Part shown: positions 27,373 to 33,866 of the stretch, piece after piece
How positions within the stretch are numbered: the stretch's first letter is position 1
How the letters are laid out: every line of letters starts with the position of its first letter
Source: UBA4312 sp040266995
Lineage (GTDB): Bacteria > Bacillota_I > Bacilli_A > Erysipelotrichales > Erysipelotrichaceae
Direction: 5' to 3'
DNA: 64,000 nucleotides
NCBI GenBank assembly: GCA_040266995.1
Contig: JAWRHV010000023.1
Location: forward strand, 1-64,000
The notes under the pieces: model-generated
The model's database searches: none
Told to the model about the DNA's origin: nothing
The model's input: only the letters and a program-made list of their open reading frames with translations
Position numbers and translations under genes: made by a program

Positions 27373-28224
27373 ATGTCACAACTTCAAAAAAGATTGATGA
27401 TCATCATCGCCTGTCTGTTGGCAGTCGTACTGGCTTTTGATGCCTCTTTATTCTACTCGGTAAAGGTGGCGCCCAATCGATTGAAAGTCGATTACCAGAC
27501 CCTGAAAAACGACAAGATTCCACTCACAATGAACGATGTTTCCATCGTCTATTTTACAGATCTGCAATATGGTGCCTTTGAAAACAAGGACAGAACAAAA
27601 AAAGTGTTTGACCAGATCAAAGAACTGAGCCCGGATATTTTGATTTTCGGAGGCGATTTATTTGATAAAGATACAAAACTGACCAATGCCAACAAGGAAC
27701 TTCTCACGGAATATCTGGCAAGCATTGATGCCCCATTAGGCAAATTTGCGGTATGGGGAGAAAAAGACCAGCAGGATGAGCAGCGAAGAAATGCCATTCT
27801 GAATATCTATAAAGAAGCGCAAATTGAGGTCTTGGATAACCACAGTGTCCTGGTCTATAACCAAGGTGTCAATCACATTCGGATCATTGGCTTAAGCGCG
27901 GATGCCAACGTCAAGGAAGCAGCCAGCGGGGCATCGGATAAGGAATTCAACCTTTTGATTGCCCATCAGCCGGATACTCTGACCAATGAAGAACTGGCAC
28001 AAGTATCCATATCCTATGCGTTAGCCGGACATGCCCACGATACCCAGGTCAATTTTCCGATCCTGGGTCCATACAAAACGATCGAAGGAGCAAAAAAGCT
28101 CAATCGCAGTCTTTCAAAGGATCTATCCTTTGAATATGAGCTGTCCGCGGGGACCGGGTGCACAAACATAGATATGCGGTACAATGCAGTACCGGAAATC
28201 CATTATTTTTTATTGAAACACTAA
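27373..28224 (+). CDS. Membrane-anchored metallophosphoesterase-like protein
   Basis: Calcineurin-like phosphoesterase fold, 283 residues. An N-terminal helix (about residues 8-30) should anchor it with the domain outside. Motifs: FTDLQYG where the family normally has DLHxG, GGDLFD (intact), WGEKDQ where the family has GNHD/E, AHQPD and GHAHDTQV (intact). Thus one metal ligand His is Gln and the Asn/His of the GNHD box are Glu/Lys. It may be a YkuE-like lineage variant or a protein with altered metal use. Own promoter and ribosome site, followed directly by the thiT promoter. Confidence 0.75.
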   Translation: MSQLQKRLMIIIACLLAVVLAFDASLFYSVKVAPNRLKVDYQTLKNDKIPLTMNDVSIVYFTDLQYGAFENKDRTKKVFDQIKELSPDILIFGGDLFDKDTKLTNANKELLTEYLASIDAPLGKFAVWGEKDQQDEQRRNAILNIYKEAQIEVLDNHSVLVYNQGVNHIRIIGLSADANVKEAASGASDKEFNLLIAHQPDTLTNEELAQVSISYALAGHAHDTQVNFPILGPYKTIEGAKKLNRSLSKDLSFEYELSAGTGCTNIDMRYNAVPEIHYFLLKH

Positions 28225-28252
28225 TTGATTTTTTTACAAACTTATATATAAT
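28225..28252 (+). promoter_or_regulatory. Promoter of the TPP riboswitch-thiT unit
   Basis: TTGATT (28225-28230) immediately after the preceding stop codon, 16-nt spacer, TATAAT (28247-28252). Confidence 0.7.
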
Positions 28253-28260
28253 TGAACCAT

Positions 28261-28340
28261 GGAGACAGGGGCGCCGAAAGGCTGAGATGCAAATGCAGTC
28301 CCTTATCACCTGATCTAGGTAATACTAGCGTAGGGAGTCT
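28261..28340 (+). ncRNA. TPP riboswitch aptamer (THI element)
   Basis: The thi-box hallmarks are present in order: ACAGGGGCGCCGAAAGGCTGAGA, split here as GGGGCGCC then GGCTGAGATG, followed by the second arm CACCTGATCTAGGTAATACTAGCGTAGGG. AGAC near the 5' end can pair with GTCT at 28337-28340 as P1. Binds thiamine pyrophosphate to switch off the thiamine transporter gene downstream. Confidence 0.95.
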
Positions 28341-28379
28341 GTATCAGTTCCTTACGCCTTCAAATGGAGGTGTTTTTTT
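28328..28379 (+). promoter_or_regulatory. Riboswitch expression platform: antiterminator and SD-containing terminator
   Basis: Two mutually exclusive stems are visible. Antiterminator: GCGTAGGGA (28328-28336, aptamer 3' strand) with TCCTTACGC (28349-28357). Terminator: ACGCCTTC (28354-28361) with GGAGGTGT (28366-28373), 4-nt loop AAAT, then a T run to 28379. They share ACGC. The terminator stem also contains the thiT ribosome site GGAGG, so both transcription and translation could be blocked when TPP is bound. Confidence 0.75.
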
Positions 28380-28889
28380 ATGAAGAAAAGTATCGAAACC
28401 AAAGATCTAGTTCTAATGGCATTTTATGTCGCATTGTTTATGGTGTTGGATACCTTTGTCAACACTTTACCGATTCTTCAGATGCCAAATGGTGGAAGTT
28501 TAGGTTTATCTACGATTGCCTTGTTGATTGCAAGCTATCATCTGGGATGGAAAAAAGGGCTGTTCGTGGCGGTCGTCAGTGTCTTTGCCCAATTTGTGAC
28601 AGGACCTATGTACACACCGAATCTTTTGGGATTCCTTTTGGACTATCTGATTGCTTTCTCTGCATACGGATTAGCCAGTTGCTTTCCAAACTTCGGTTTC
28701 TTCTATACCGGTGTGTTGATAACGAACCTGATCCGGCTGCTCAGCAGTGTAATCAGTGGTGTTGTCGTCTGGTCCACTCCATGGTGGGGCTCCTTGACAT
28801 ACAATGCTACCTACATGCTTCCGACAATCATTGTAACTATGATTCTTGTTCCTTTATTATATAAGTCCATCAAACCAAGAATCCACTAA
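28380..28889 (+). CDS. thiT: Thiamine ECF transporter, substrate-binding S component
   Basis: Small six-helix membrane protein (169 residues) that binds thiamine and works with a shared ECF energising module (EcfA, EcfA', EcfT), which is not in the window. Features: N-terminal helix with ALFMVLDTFVNTLPILQMPNGGSL, YHLGWKKGLFVAVVSVFAQF, and the aromatic-rich STPWWGSLTYNATYMLP segment near the C-terminus that fits the thiamine pocket of ThiT. The TPP riboswitch directly upstream supports the substrate. Monocistronic. Confidence 0.92.
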   Translation: MKKSIETKDLVLMAFYVALFMVLDTFVNTLPILQMPNGGSLGLSTIALLIASYHLGWKKGLFVAVVSVFAQFVTGPMYTPNLLGFLLDYLIAFSAYGLASCFPNFGFFYTGVLITNLIRLLSSVISGVVVWSTPWWGSLTYNATYMLPTIIVTMILVPLLYKSIKPRIH

Positions 28890-28910
28890 AGACCGGTAAA
28901 CGGTCTTTTT
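28888..28910 (+). terminator. Terminator after thiT
   Basis: 8-bp stem AAAGACCG/CGGTCTTT, 5-nt loop, T-rich tail; overlaps the stop codon by two bases. Confidence 0.85.
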
Positions 28911-28977
28911 CTTTTTTGATTGAACGGATCTCTTTACAATGAGACCATTTCAAAATCAGCCTTGGGTACCACAAAAA

Positions 28978-28997
28978 AAGAGCACCTCTGTGCTCTT
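28978..28997 (-). terminator. Terminator of rnpB
   Basis: Perfect 8-bp stem AAGAGCAC/GTGCTCTT with tetraloop, then a T7 run on the minus strand. Confidence 0.9.
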
Positions 28998-28999
28998 AG

Positions 29000-29334
29000 G
29001 ATCCTAAATTCATAAGCCATGTTCTGTATATGCAGCTATTTATCTATAGGTTTCCCTATCCGGTCTTCCTTTCGTTTCATTCCGACCAGCTCCCCTACCA
29101 AATTTGGGTTTCTCGCTTGCGGGGTTTACCCGTTCCACCCATCCGATTTCTCAGATGGCTCGTCTCTGTGGCACTTTATAACTCGCTTCCATAGTTTCCC
29201 TTAGGATTAAAGTTGCCGTCAGTGATAACACTGCCTGGATTTATCGTTTCATCCAGCACAAACACTACGGTCATCACAGACCGTGCGAGCATGGACTTTC
29301 CTCTAACTCACGTCAGCAGCTGCGATTTAGAATC
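29000..29334 (-). ncRNA. rnpB: RNase P RNA
   Basis: Catalytic RNA for tRNA 5'-end maturation. Recognised on the minus strand by GAGGAAAGTCCATGCTCGCA near the 5' end (29303-29284), AAAGTGCCACAGAGACGA, GGTAAACCCC with GAGAAACCCAAATTTGGTAG, and ACAGAACATGGCTTAT near the 3' end. P1 can be drawn as CTAAAT (29330-29325) with ATTTAG (29009-29004), P2 as GCAGCT (29323-29318) with AGCTGC (29037-29032), and P3 as CTGAC/GTTAG. About 335 nt, on the short side for a B-type-like molecule. Ends are estimated from the helices. It follows gpsB by two bases, as in Bacillus. Confidence 0.95.
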
Positions 29335-29336
29335 AG

Positions 29337-29675
29337 TTATTCAGCTTTGTCAAATACAGCTTTTTCCAGACGGGCAATTCGTTTCAGGATATCCACCTGA
29401 TCGGTATTTGTGTTAACCATACCCATACTGATTTTTTCAGTTAACTTGTCGTTATCTGCTTTTAATGTGTAGATTTCCTGTTGCAGTTCCTTGATCTTCG
29501 CTTCATAGCGGGTCACTGCCTGCCCCAGCTCTTCAATCTTTTCATCATATAATTGATAATCTTCAATAATTTGATCTAAAAATTCATCGACTTCTGCAGG
29601 TGCATATCCCTTCAGGTCCACATGGAACTCTTTTGAATATACATCCTGAGCGGTTAAATTCATTTCATTCGCCAT
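29337..29675 (-). CDS. gpsB: Cell-division adaptor GpsB
   Basis: DivIVA-like coiled-coil protein that links penicillin-binding proteins to the division machinery; 112 residues. The N-terminal membrane/PBP-binding domain shows LTAQDVYSKEFHVDLKGYAPAEVDEFLDQIIEDYQ, then a coiled coil to about residue 80 and a short helical tail (VDILKRIARLEKAVF). The ATG at 29675 lies 8 nt after GAGGAG; a GTG three codons earlier overlaps that site. It is divergent from recU-ponA, and PBP1 (ponA) is the classic GpsB partner. Confidence 0.95.
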   Translation of the reverse strand: MANEMNLTAQDVYSKEFHVDLKGYAPAEVDEFLDQIIEDYQLYDEKIEELGQAVTRYEAKIKELQQEIYTLKADNDKLTEKISMGMVNTNTDQVDILKRIARLEKAVFDKAE

Positions 29676-29703
29676 TTGTATCACTCCTCTAATACTCTTT
29701 ATA

Positions 29704-29732
29704 ATTATGCCGTTTCTACCCTAAAAAATCAA
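29704..29732 (-). promoter_or_regulatory. Promoter of gpsB(-rnpB)
   Basis: Minus strand TTGATT (29732-29727), 17-nt spacer, CATAAT (29709-29704). Confidence 0.7.
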
Positions 29733-29739
29733 CCATAAT

Positions 29740-29768
29740 TTGAATGTTCCCTTGTTTTCATATATAAT
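29740..29768 (+). promoter_or_regulatory. Promoter of recU-ponA, abutting the start codon
   Basis: TTGAAT (29740-29745), 17-nt spacer, TATAAT (29763-29768). Only seven bases separate the -10 from the ATG at 29776, so the transcript is expected to begin at or next to the start codon. Confidence 0.75.
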
Positions 29769-29775
29769 GAGGGCG

Positions 29776-30363
29776 ATGAGTACGATTAAATATCCTACGG
29801 GTGCAACCGTCCGTTCTTCGCATACTGTAAAGGACTATCACAGTGGTCGTGGGATGCGTTTGGAAAACGATGTCAACGAATCCAATGCCTATTATAAGGC
29901 TGCCGATATCGCACTGATATACAAAAAACCAACACCGATCCAGGTCGTTCGTGTGGACTATCCGTCACGTAACCGGGCCAAGATCGTTGAAGCGTATTAT
30001 CGAACCCCGTCGACAACGGATTACAATGGTGTATATAAAGGAAAATACATAGATTTTGAAGCGAAGGAAACCAAGAACAAGACGAGTTTTCCGAATTTTT
30101 TAATTCATCCGCATCAAATTGAACATCTGTTAAATGTACATTACCATGGAGGAATTGGATTCTTTATCATCCGTTTTACTTATCATAATGAAACCTATCT
30201 GGTTGATGCTTGTCAGCTGATTGATGAAATTCATTCACTGAACAGAGAATCGGTCCCTTATGTATGGTTTCAGGAAAACGGCCATTTAATACAAGAAGGA
30301 TTAAATCCCCGATTGGCATATCTGAAAGAAGTCGATCGTCTGTATTTCAAGGAGGAACAATAG
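29776..30363 (+). CDS. recU: Holliday junction resolvase RecU
   Basis: Endonuclease that resolves Holliday junctions in recombination and chromosome segregation; 195 residues. The start at 29776 (MSTIKYPTG) aligns with the usual N-terminus; earlier in-frame ATGs fall in or next to the -10 box. Conserved GRGMRLENDVNESNAYY, KKPTPIQVVRVDYPSR, the catalytic stretch STTDYNGVYKGKYIDFEAKETKNKTSFP (quoted in two parts: STTDYNGVYKGKYIDFEAK, then ETKNKTSFP) and HQIEHL are present. The gene precedes ponA by one base, the standard Firmicutes pair. Confidence 0.96.
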   Translation: MSTIKYPTGATVRSSHTVKDYHSGRGMRLENDVNESNAYYKAADIALIYKKPTPIQVVRVDYPSRNRAKIVEAYYRTPSTTDYNGVYKGKYIDFEAKETKNKTSFPNFLIHPHQIEHLLNVHYHGGIGFFIIRFTYHNETYLVDACQLIDEIHSLNRESVPYVWFQENGHLIQEGLNPRLAYLKEVDRLYFKEEQ

Positions 30364-30364
30364 T

Positions 30365-32854
30365 ATGGCTAAATTTCAAATAAAAAAGCCGAATATAAAA
30401 ATGCCAAAATTCCAAAAAAAGGAATCTTCACAGAATTCGGAATCAAATAAGCCGCCCAAGCAGATTAAACGGCGTTTGGATATATGGAATAAGATAGCGA
30501 TTGCGATTTTGACTATATTCCTGGTCGGATGTATATCCGTATTTTTTATCTTAGTCAATGTCATTAACGATCCGGAAGGTATGCGCTTCAGTCAGGATGG
30601 TCTGCAGGCCATGGCAAGTTCAAGGATCTATGATACAAACGGAAAGCTGATTTATGAGTTCGGTGAAGAAATCCGTGATGATGTCACCTATGAACAATTG
30701 CCGCAAAACTTAATTGATGCGTTCCTGGCTATCGAGGATTCCCGTTATTTTGATCATAACGGATTTGATATGCCGCGATTCCTGTCTGCCGCAATCACCA
30801 ACCTGCGGGCCGGAGATTTCTCTCAAGGTGGTTCAACACTGACGATGCAGATGATCGATAATGCGTTCACTAAGAACCAGGAACAGAAACTGTTAAAAGA
30901 AAAAGGCAGTATATCCAAATATGATCAGGTGAAATTAAAGATCCAGGAGATCTACTTATCGCTGGTTGCCGAACAAAGTATTTCCAAAGAAGATATTTTT
31001 GAATATTATGTCAACCGAATCTGGTTTGGTTCCGGAAACAGTACACGCGGTATTGAAAAAGCTTGCGAATACTATTTTGGAAAACATGTAGCGCAGCTGA
31101 ATTTGGAGGAATGTGCCTTCTTAGCCGGTTGTATCAATGCCCCGAGCACATACAATCCGCTGGCCAATCAGACCGATTTCGAAATGGATCATTTGCAGGC
31201 TGGGCAGCAACGTAGAAATGCGACATTGGATCTGATGCTGCAACATGGATATATCACGCAGGAAGAACACGATCTGGCATGCAGTACAAAACTTTCCTAC
31301 TCTTTAAAACAGACACTGGAAACCAGCGATGACCCGAATCAGTCCTACATTGACCTGGTCATTGAAGAGACACAGGCATTGACAGGTCAGGATCCGAGTA
31401 TCATTCCTATGGATATCTATACAGCTTTGAACACAAGCGTGCAAAAAGAAGCTGATAAGATTTGTGAAGGAGAAACCGTAAACTTCCCGAATGAGGTTTT
31501 TGATGTCGGTTTTGGTATCCTCGATAACGAAACCGGAGAAATCATTGCGATCGGTCCGGGACGAACGTATCATACAGACAATGTAAAGATCAACAATGCG
31601 ACAGACCGTAAACAGCCAGGGTCTTCGATGAAACCACTGATGGCCTATTCATCTACCTTTGATATATTGGGATGGTCTACAGAGCATGCCGTAGAGGATA
31701 AAAAGAAAGATTACTGGCACAGTGGAGTAGATCTGCAAAATTCCGATGGAACCTACAGCGGTACAATCAGTCTGGCTTATGCGCTGGGTGTTTCCAAGAA
31801 CACCTGTGCGGCCGGAGCCATGTTGGATCTGATCGATGCCAAAGGGTATAACTATTGGATCGATTTCTGTGAAAAGCTTGGTTTTGATAAAGATGTATGC
31901 GAAGAATTTACCGAGCAGTACAGTATCGGCGGCGGCAGTATGTATGCTTCACCAATCCAGCAAGCCAATGCGTACTCGATCTTTGCCAATAAAGGAAAAA
32001 GGGTCGATGCCCATACCGTTCGATATGCAACACGAAGAACCGACAAGAAAAAGTTTGAAACAGATACAACGCCAATTGAAGTCATCAGTGAGGAAGCTGC
32101 CTTTATGATGTCCTTCCTTCTTTACAAGGTAGTGCATGGCGGATACCAGAACTTTAACGAAAAGCTGACTTCAACATATCCTGTATATGGTAAGTCTGGA
32201 ACTTCGGACTGGGGCTCCGACGGATTGCAGTGGGGTATCCCACAAAGTTCGATCCGTGATGAATGGTCTGTCGGTTATACATCCCAGTTCACCATTGCGG
32301 TATGGTCCGGTTATACTCGTCAATATGAACAACAAGGCTATTACATCCCGACATATTCCGTGTCCGCTTATACCGTAGCTTTTGATATCAGCCATTACAT
32401 GCTTGATTTCTGTGAACAATACGGTACGTATACTGACATTGAAATTCCGGCTGGTGTTTCTCCTTACAATGGAGGCTATATCAAAACAGAGTTCCTGTCG
32501 CAAGGCGATAAGACAACCACATCCACCGGAACTGTCGAAAAGCAGGAAGAAGAAAAAGAGGAAGAGGAAGAAGATAAAGATTACACAGAAGAAACCGCAT
32601 GTACAAGTACCGGCGGAACCTGGGACGCAATGAACAATGAATGCGTATACGACTGGCAGACGGAGGAAGATCCGACACAGACCGATCCGACAATCACTCC
32701 GACGTATCCGGAAGATTCCGGCGAAACCTGGACAGATCCAACGACGGATCCATCCTACAATGGCGGTACGGATTATACAGATCCTAACCTCTACCTTGGT
32801 GGCTGGATACAAATTCCTAGAAATTGGTTATCCAATATATTCGAACTATTCTAA
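30365..32854 (+). CDS. ponA: Class A penicillin-binding protein 1
   Basis: Bifunctional peptidoglycan synthase, 829 residues. A cytoplasmic Lys/Pro-rich tail is followed by one membrane anchor (about 43-64), the GT51 transglycosylase domain (EDSRYFDHNGFD with catalytic Glu near 122; GGSTLTMQM), and the transpeptidase domain with SSMK (about residue 421), SKN (about 479) and KSGT (about 611). The C-terminal tail (about 710-829) is Glu-rich then Asp/Thr/Pro-rich and holds a Cys pair (TACTSTGGTWDAMNNECVYD). Ribosome site AAGGAGG lies inside the recU end. Works with GpsB, encoded divergently. Confidence 0.96.
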   Translation: MAKFQIKKPNIKMPKFQKKESSQNSESNKPPKQIKRRLDIWNKIAIAILTIFLVGCISVFFILVNVINDPEGMRFSQDGLQAMASSRIYDTNGKLIYEFGEEIRDDVTYEQLPQNLIDAFLAIEDSRYFDHNGFDMPRFLSAAITNLRAGDFSQGGSTLTMQMIDNAFTKNQEQKLLKEKGSISKYDQVKLKIQEIYLSLVAEQSISKEDIFEYYVNRIWFGSGNSTRGIEKACEYYFGKHVAQLNLEECAFLAGCINAPSTYNPLANQTDFEMDHLQAGQQRRNATLDLMLQHGYITQEEHDLACSTKLSYSLKQTLETSDDPNQSYIDLVIEETQALTGQDPSIIPMDIYTALNTSVQKEADKICEGETVNFPNEVFDVGFGILDNETGEIIAIGPGRTYHTDNVKINNATDRKQPGSSMKPLMAYSSTFDILGWSTEHAVEDKKKDYWHSGVDLQNSDGTYSGTISLAYALGVSKNTCAAGAMLDLIDAKGYNYWIDFCEKLGFDKDVCEEFTEQYSIGGGSMYASPIQQANAYSIFANKGKRVDAHTVRYATRRTDKKKFETDTTPIEVISEEAAFMMSFLLYKVVHGGYQNFNEKLTSTYPVYGKSGTSDWGSDGLQWGIPQSSIRDEWSVGYTSQFTIAVWSGYTRQYEQQGYYIPTYSVSAYTVAFDISHYMLDFCEQYGTYTDIEIPAGVSPYNGGYIKTEFLSQGDKTTTSTGTVEKQEEEKEEEEEDKDYTEETACTSTGGTWDAMNNECVYDWQTEEDPTQTDPTITPTYPEDSGETWTDPTTDPSYNGGTDYTDPNLYLGGWIQIPRNWLSNIFELF

Positions 32855-32858
32855 AATG

Positions 32859-32887
32859 AAGGAGACATTCCGATTGGATGTCTCCTT
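32859..32887 (+). terminator. Terminator after ponA
   Basis: 10-bp stem AAGGAGACAT/ATGTCTCCTT with a 9-nt loop and a TTTTC tail. Confidence 0.85.
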
Positions 32888-32902
32888 TTCTATTGATAAT
32901 TT

Positions 32903-32920
32903 TTTCACATATTTTCACAT
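32903..32920 (+). repeat. Direct repeat TTTCACAT x2, 10-bp period (candidate activator site)
   Basis: TTTCACAT at 32903-32910 and again at 32913-32920. The same arrangement occurs at 33708-33725, and in both cases the last base lies 33 nt before the -10 hexamer of a small-RNA-like unit. That places it about -65 to -45 from the start, where an OmpR/PhoB-type activator would bind. Confidence 0.6.
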
Positions 32921-32952
32921 AAGAAACGGATAAAAATCAGATAGTCTTTTAC

Positions 32953-32958
32953 TATTAT
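32953..32958 (+). promoter_or_regulatory. -10 element of small RNA unit 1
   Basis: TATTAT at 32953-32958, giving a predicted start at G32965. No recognisable -35 hexamer 16-18 nt upstream, which fits an activator-dependent promoter. Confidence 0.55.
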
Positions 32959-32964
32959 ACTGGT

Positions 32965-33047
32965 GAGCAAAGAAAGTTGCTCAACATATATTTCTCTCTC
33001 CCTATTAAACAGAACATAAAACAAAAAGCAGGATTCCCTGCTTTTTT
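32965..33047 (+). ncRNA. Candidate small regulatory RNA 1 (paralog of unit at 33770)
   Basis: Non-coding unit of about 83 nt. It begins with hairpin GAGCAA-AGAAAG-TTGCTC (32965-32982), has an unpaired C/U-rich tract (TTTCTCTCTCCCT, 32991-33003), an A-rich segment, and ends in a strong terminator with 10-bp stem AAAAAGCAGG/CCTGCTTTTT (33023-33046). No ORF or ribosome site. The order hairpin, C/U tract, A-rich segment, terminator is shared with the unit at 33770. The terminator is bidirectional and also serves the convergent nitroreductase gene. Function is inferred only: C/U-rich single-stranded tracts in Gram-positive small RNAs often pair with Shine-Dalgarno sequences. Confidence 0.6.
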
Positions 33048-33048
33048 G

Positions 33049-33585
33049 TTATTCATAGATCTTTAAAACTTCCTTGACCGGTTTTCGCCGGGGTGCACTT
33101 GGATCAATGGCCGGATGGCCGATCGCAAGGATCGCGGTAATCGATTGGCTGGCCGGCACAGAAAGCAGATCACGAATCTTTTTTTCATCGCGAACCCCCA
33201 TCACCAAGGTGCCATACCCGAGATCATACGCTTTTAATACCATATTCTGGCAAGCAAGCCCACAATCAAAATAGCCCCAGTTTCCTCCGACTTCATTATC
33301 CGGGCTGCCATTTTTCGCATAACCAGACAATCCTTTTTCAAAACAAATAACGATGAAACAGGAGGCATTCCGCGTATTATTTGAATTACGTGTCGGCAGA
33401 CATTCTTTCAGCTTTCTGCGCATCTCTGCAGACTTAACCGCATAGTATCGCGGCACTTGTGTATTTTTCCAGGATGGTGCCATGCCACCTGCATGAACAA
33501 TCGATTCAATATCTTCATTTGGAATCTTACCGGAGGTATATAACCGAATACTTCTTCTTTTCTCAATAGCCTGATTTATTTCCAT
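33049..33585 (-). CDS. Nitroreductase-family flavoprotein (second copy)
   Basis: FMN-dependent oxidoreductase of 178 residues. KRRSIRLYTSGKIPNEDI (FMN phosphate contact), GGMAPSWKNTQVPRYY and the C-terminal GYGTLVMGVRDEKKI and LAIGHPAIDPS segments place it in the short nitroreductase group. It differs widely from the copy at 11547-12068. The ribosome region is GGAGAGAG ending two bases before the ATG. It is transcribed from its own promoter with an inverted repeat over the start point, and lies between two small-RNA-like units. Electron acceptor unknown. Confidence 0.87.
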   Translation of the reverse strand: MEINQAIEKRRSIRLYTSGKIPNEDIESIVHAGGMAPSWKNTQVPRYYAVKSAEMRRKLKECLPTRNSNNTRNASCFIVICFEKGLSGYAKNGSPDNEVGGNWGYFDCGLACQNMVLKAYDLGYGTLVMGVRDEKKIRDLLSVPASQSITAILAIGHPAIDPSAPRRKPVKEVLKIYE

Positions 33586-33600
33586 ACTCTCTCCTGTTAT

Positions 33601-33622
33601 TTAGTTAGCAAAAGCTTACTAA
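33601..33622 (-). promoter_or_regulatory. Inverted-repeat operator over the nitroreductase start point
   Basis: TTAGTTAGC (33601-33609) and GCTTACTAA (33614-33622) form a 9-bp inverted repeat with one mismatch around AAAA. The expected transcription start near 33616 lies inside it, so a bound dimeric repressor would block the promoter. The regulator is not identifiable from the window. Confidence 0.6.
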
Positions 33623-33651
33623 AGTATACACTACTTCCTTTTAAATGAAAA
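33623..33651 (-). promoter_or_regulatory. Promoter of nitroreductase 33049-33585
   Basis: Minus strand TTTTCA (33651-33646), 17-nt spacer, TATACT (33628-33623). Confidence 0.65.
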
Positions 33652-33707
33652 CCATCCTTCCGTATTTTTTTATATTTTTTAGTTTATTCTCCCATAATTG
33701 CGAATAA

Positions 33708-33725
33708 TCTCACAATCTTTCACAT
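33708..33725 (+). repeat. Direct repeat TCTCACA / TTTCACAT, 10-bp period
   Basis: TCTCACA at 33708-33714 and TTTCACAT at 33718-33725, in the same register and the same 33-nt distance to the -10 as the repeat at 32903-32920. Confidence 0.6.
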
Positions 33726-33757
33726 GGAACTTTGTTAATGACACGATGATTCTTTTG

Positions 33758-33763
33758 TAATAT
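33758..33763 (+). promoter_or_regulatory. -10 element of small RNA unit 2
   Basis: TAATAT at 33758-33763, predicted start at G33770. A weak TTAATG lies at -35 (17-nt spacing). The sequence TCTTTT occurs just upstream in both units. Confidence 0.5.
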
Positions 33764-33769
33764 AACAGT

Positions 33770-33866
33770 GAGCTAAGAAAGCTCTTAATATAGATGCATA
33801 TCTCATATATCTCTCTATCCTTACAAACAATATATGAAATCAAAAAAAGCGGTTACCCGCTTTTTT
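33770..33866 (+). ncRNA. Candidate small regulatory RNA 2 (paralog of unit at 32965)
   Basis: Non-coding unit of about 97 nt. Starts with hairpin GAGCT-AAGAA-AGCTC (33770-33784). A second stem TCATATAT/ATATATGA (33803-33810 with 33830-33837) presents a loop containing CTCTCTATCCTTACAAAC. It ends in a 10-bp terminator AAAAAAGCGG/CCGCTTTTTT (33843-33866). Relative to unit 1 the first hairpin keeps GAGC/GCTC while its inner pairs differ in a compensatory way (AA/TT against T/A), which supports a selected RNA structure. No ORF is present. Confidence 0.6.

Noticed and set aside
28364..28864. Reading frame of 166 codons overlapping thiT
   Set aside because: Cys/Trp-rich shadow of ThiT; it would start inside the riboswitch terminator.
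32941..33048. CRISPR or IS remnant as explanation for the paired intergenic units
   Set aside because: The units are not direct copies; similarity is limited to promoter, hairpin and terminator architecture, and there are no terminal inverted repeats, target duplications or transposase fragments.
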